NCBI GenBank assembly: GCA_013698055.1 | Contig: JACCVS010000579.1 | Location: 1 to 9,027 of the forward strand | Direction of reading: 5' to 3' | From: Acidobacteriota bacterium | Lineage (GTDB): Bacteria > Acidobacteriota > Blastocatellia > Pyrinomonadales > Pyrinomonadaceae | DNA: 9,027 nucleotides | Shown here: positions 6,904-9,027 of the stretch, one piece after another | Numbering within the stretch: the stretch's first letter is position 1 | Layout: every line of letters begins with the position of its first letter | Notes under the pieces: model-generated | What the model was told of the DNA's origin: nothing | Seen by the model: the letters and a program-made list of their open reading frames with translations, nothing else | The model's database searches: none | Made by a program: the position numbers and the translations under genes

Positions 6904-7728
6904 ATGAAATTTACTGTTCTCGGAAGCGGCTCGACGGGTAACGCGATCTTGATCGGCGCCAACGACACGCGCGTGCTCGTTGATGCCGGATTGAGCGCCA
7001 GAGAAATTATGCGACGCCTTGCGCTCGTGGGTTGCGACCCCGCACAGCTCGACGGCGTCATCATCACGCATGAGCATGGCGATCACGCCGGGGGCTTGCG
7101 CGTCCTCTTGAAAAGTTTGAGTTGCCCCGTCTTCATCTCTGGCCAAACGCGCGAAGCCTATATCAGCGAGCACACTAACCGTTCTTCGGACGAACCACGC
7201 AAACGCGCGGATGCTCTGCATGACCGCACGGAAGAGATCGAATCGAGCAAGGATTTCAAAATCGGCGCGATTGATTTTCACCCGTTCACGATTCCGCACG
7301 ACGCTGCCGACAACTTCGGCTTTACGGCCACGCACGCCGGGGTCTGCGTGGCGACGCTGATGGATTTCGGCCATATCACGACGCTGATTACCGAGCGCCT
7401 GCGCGGTTGCGCCGCCATCGTTATCGAATCCAATCACAGCCGCGACATGCTCAAGGCGTGCGATGTTTACCCCTGGGAGTTGAAGCAGCGAATACTCTCG
7501 CGCACAGGTCATATCTCGAACGAGGACATTGCCGACTGGCTCCGCGACGATTTCGACGGCACGGCGCGTCACATCGTGCTGACACACCTTTCGCAGCGCG
7601 CCAACAATCCTTACGTTGCTAAAATCTCCGCCGAGATGGCGCTCAGGGAACGCGCCCCGCTCTTTCAAGTTGATACAGAGATAACACTCTCGTTTGCGAA
7701 AGAGCCGCTGCCGTGGATAGAGCTATGA
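6904..7728 (+). CDS. walJ: WalJ/YycJ-type metallo-beta-lactamase-fold nuclease
   Basis: This 274-residue protein begins MKFTVLGSGSTGNAILI, the standard opening of the WalJ/YycJ family, which fixes the start. The metal motif THEHGDH has His56, His58, Asp60 and His61. Further likely ligands are His132 (IPHDA), Asp154 (MDFG) and His228 (LTHLS, near the typical family ending). GHISN at 202-206 is also family-like. Members are two-metal phosphodiesterases of the MBL fold. YycJ has been described as a 5'-to-3' DNA exonuclease with a role in mismatch repair; that role is transferred by family, not shown here. The gene has no Shine-Dalgarno sequence, because heptamer tract C occupies the leader up to one base before the ATG. 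Its TGA overlaps the next gene's ATG (ATGA), implying translational coupling. Confidence 0.92.
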   Translation: MKFTVLGSGSTGNAILIGANDTRVLVDAGLSAREIMRRLALVGCDPAQLDGVIITHEHGDHAGGLRVLLKSLSCPVFISGQTREAYISEHTNRSSDEPRKRADALHDRTEEIESSKDFKIGAIDFHPFTIPHDAADNFGFTATHAGVCVATLMDFGHITTLITERLRGCAAIVIESNHSRDMLKACDVYPWELKQRILSRTGHISNEDIADWLRDDFDGTARHIVLTHLSQRANNPYVAKISAEMALRERAPLFQVDTEITLSFAKEPLPWIEL

Positions 7729-8225
7729 GAGCAGGAGTCAGAAGTCAGGAGCCAGGAGTCAGAAAAAGAATCGCCTTTGCCGAACTGTTTCTGAATTCTT
7801 CGCTTCAGCATCTTTGTTTTATCGGGTTAGTGGCGCTGCTGATTTTGACAAGCGCGTGTGCTTTGAAGGCGAGCCGTGGCGGGATTCCACCGCAGGCGCA
7901 GGCGACGATTGATGCGGTAAATGCCGACATCGCGGAAGGGCGTTACGAAAAGATTTACACGGAAGCAGCGGATGAATGGCGACAGGCGACCACGCTCGAA
8001 CAATCCAACGCGACCTTCAAGACGTTGAAGGATAAGCTCGGCAGCATCAAAAGCCGCTCATATCATTCAGCCACCGAGCAGGACACAACGGGCGGCCACT
8101 CATTTACTATCACTTACACCACCTCGTTCGAGCGGGCCGAGGGTATGGAGACCTTCACGCTCGCCGAACGCGACGGACGCTGGTTGCTGGCAAGATACTT
8201 TGTTAATTCAGATGCTTTAAAATGA
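7725..8225 (+). CDS. Small DUF4019-like lipoprotein
   Basis: From ATG 7725 the product has 166 residues. A basic N-terminal stretch (RSQEPGVRKR) precedes a hydrophobic segment (about 31-44, FIGLVALLILTSA) and Cys45. This is a lipobox-like TSAC, slightly off consensus because Thr is at -3, so lipidation is likely but not certain. The mature part (QATIDAVNADIAEGRYEKIY, then ERAEGMETFTLAERDGRWLL) looks like a small cystatin/NTF2-like alpha+beta domain of the DUF4019 kind; no enzymatic residues are apparent. The ATG overlaps the walJ stop (ATGA). GTG 7713 is an alternative start four codons upstream. Oddly, codons 4-13 are made of heptamer tract D, which gives an N-region longer than usual for a lipoprotein signal. 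Function unknown. Confidence 0.8.
   Translation: MRAGVRSQEPGVRKRIAFAELFLNSSLQHLCFIGLVALLILTSACALKASRGGIPPQAQATIDAVNADIAEGRYEKIYTEAADEWRQATTLEQSNATFKTLKDKLGSIKSRSYHSATEQDTTGGHSFTITYTTSFERAEGMETFTLAERDGRWLLARYFVNSDALK
7734..7761 (+). repeat. Heptamer tract D: four GGAGTCA-type units inside the lipoprotein start
   Basis: Four consecutive 7-base units are seen: GGAGTCA (7734), GAAGTCA (7741), GGAGCCA (7748), GGAGTCA (7755). There is no inverted arm nearby, unlike the other tracts. The tract begins nine bases into the lipoprotein ATG frame and is translated as about nine residues. The unit is of the same type as cyanobacterial STRR heptamers (GGAGTCA-like). Confidence 0.85.
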
Positions 8226-8226
8226 C

Positions 8227-8296
8227 GTTCAAGGTTCAAGGTTCAAGGTTAAAGCCAGAACATTGAGCCTTGAACATTGAGCCTTGAACCTTGAAC
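8227..8296. repeat. Heptamer tract E: GTTCAAG hairpin filling the spacer before purB
   Basis: The left arm has three exact GTTCAAG units (8227, 8234, 8241) and GTTAAAG (8248). The right arm alternates CATTGAG (8261, 8275) with CCTTGAA (8268, 8282, 8289). The outermost 15 bp, GTTCAAGGTTCAAGG, pair perfectly, and pairing extends to about 24 bp with one G-U wobble and one mismatch. The tract starts one base after the lipoprotein stop and ends one base before the purB ATG. It is the whole spacer and leaves no room for a free ribosome-binding site. Confidence 0.92.
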
Positions 8297-8297
8297 T

Positions 8298-9027
8298 ATG
8301 ATAAGCCGTTACACCTTGCCCGAAATGGGCGCGCTCTGGTCAGAGCAGAATAAATTTCAGAAGTGGCTTGAGGTAGAGCTGGCCGTGTGCGAGGTTCACG
8401 CGGAGATGGGGACGATTCCGCGCGACGCTTTGGAGCAGATTAAAGAGCGCGCGGCATTTACGGTCGAGCGCATCAATGAGATTGAGAAGACGACCGATCA
8501 CGACGTGATCGCCTTCACCACGAATCTGGCGGAAGCAATCGGCGAGGCGTCGCGTTTTGTCCATTACGGCCTCACGTCGTCGGATGTCGTGGACACGGCG
8601 AATGCGCTTCTGCTCAGGGATGCGTGTGATCTTCTGCTTCAGAAAATAGAAGCCTTGCTTGAGGTCTTGAAGCGCCGCGCCTTCGAGTTCAAGAAGACTC
8701 CGCAGATCGGGCGCACACACGGCATTCACGCCGAGCCGACATCATTCGGCATGACGTTCGCCCTCTGGTATGACGAGATGCGGCGCAATCGTACAAGACT
8801 TCAGGCGGCGCGGGAGAGAATCGCGATTGGCAAGATCAGCGGAGCGGTCGGCGCTTTCGCGCATCTCGATCCTATCGTTGAGGAGAAAGTCTGCGAGCGT
8901 CTGGGACTCAAGCCCGCGCTCGTTTCCACGCAGGTCATCCAGCGCGACCGCTATGCGGAGTATCTTTGCACGCTCGCCATCATCGCCTCGTCGCTCGAAA
9001 AATTCGCGCTGCAAGTTCGCCACTGGC
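8298..9027 (+). CDS. purB: Adenylosuccinate lyase (C-terminus beyond window edge)
   Basis: The first 243 codons are present; the gene is cut by the right edge, where a full enzyme has about 430 residues. It catalyses two steps of purine synthesis: SAICAR to AICAR plus fumarate, and adenylosuccinate to AMP plus fumarate. It belongs to the fumarase/aspartase superfamily and acts as a cytoplasmic tetramer. Residues align without gaps to the Bacillus-type enzyme: His68 (TTDHDV), His89 (FVHYGLTSSD) and catalytic His141 (GRTHGIHAEPT) fall on the known numbers. The mobile signature loop GSSxMPxKxN would lie beyond the window. ATG 8298 gives the family-typical start MISRYTLPEMGALWSE. There is no Shine-Dalgarno: heptamer tract E ends one base before the ATG, so the start codon abuts a strong potential hairpin. 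Confidence 0.96.
   Translation, partial: MISRYTLPEMGALWSEQNKFQKWLEVELAVCEVHAEMGTIPRDALEQIKERAAFTVERINEIEKTTDHDVIAFTTNLAEAIGEASRFVHYGLTSSDVVDTANALLLRDACDLLLQKIEALLEVLKRRAFEFKKTPQIGRTHGIHAEPTSFGMTFALWYDEMRRNRTRLQAARERIAIGKISGAVGAFAHLDPIVEEKVCERLGLKPALVSTQVIQRDRYAEYLCTLAIIASSLEKFALQVRHW

Noticed and set aside
6880..7668. Long minus-strand ORF of 262 codons opposite walJ
   Set aside because: It lies antisense to a gene with clear catalytic motifs, its translation resembles no family I know, and high-GC third positions often leave such antisense frames open.
6827..8296. Heptamer tracts as a CRISPR array or transposon ends
   Set aside because: The units are only 7 bp with no unique spacers, no cas or transposase gene is present, and the unit differs between sites, so neither CRISPR nor insertion-sequence inverted repeats fit.

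Overview
The window looks like chromosomal DNA from a moderately GC-rich Gram-negative soil-type bacterium, most likely an Acidobacteriota of the Blastocatellia kind. The grounds are a carboxypeptidase-regulatory/outer-membrane barrel protein, a ComP-like multi-TM sensor kinase behind a probable sigma-54 promoter, and spacers full of 7-bp repeats. The taxonomic placement is inference, not proof.

Left part, minus strand. Positions 1-2504 carry the N-terminal 834 codons of a large sensor histidine kinase: TM helix, PDZ-like domain, about nine more TM helices, GAF, PAS, HisKA. The left edge cuts it before its ATPase domain. Its 372-bp upstream spacer holds a GG-N10-GC sigma-54 promoter candidate and two 6-7-6 dyads upstream of it. 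A 588-residue outer-membrane beta-barrel protein with an N-terminal carboxypeptidase-regulatory domain lies at 2877-4643.

Right part, plus strand. After a 373-bp divergent spacer, five co-directional genes follow with little space between them: an M16 zinc peptidase (5017-6300); a small secreted protein split by one in-frame UAG (6326-6823); a WalJ/YycJ-type metallo-beta-lactamase-fold nuclease (6904-7728); a small DUF4019-like lipoprotein overlapping it by ATGA (7725-8225); and purB, adenylosuccinate lyase, cut by the right edge (8298-9027). They are mostly unrelated housekeeping functions that may share transcripts.

The most unusual signal is a set of five tracts, each built from short units of about 7 bp, at 2781-2872, 4727-4820, 6827-6902, 7734-7761 and 8227-8296. 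Each tract has its own heptamer. Four are arranged as a purine-rich left arm, a spacer and a pyrimidine-rich right arm, so they can fold into long imperfect hairpins. They sit flush against gene ends. Two fill the whole spacer between a stop codon and the next start codon and leave no Shine-Dalgarno sequence for walJ or purB. They resemble the heptanucleotide STRR repeats known from filamentous cyanobacteria, but here the sequence differs at every site while the architecture is kept.
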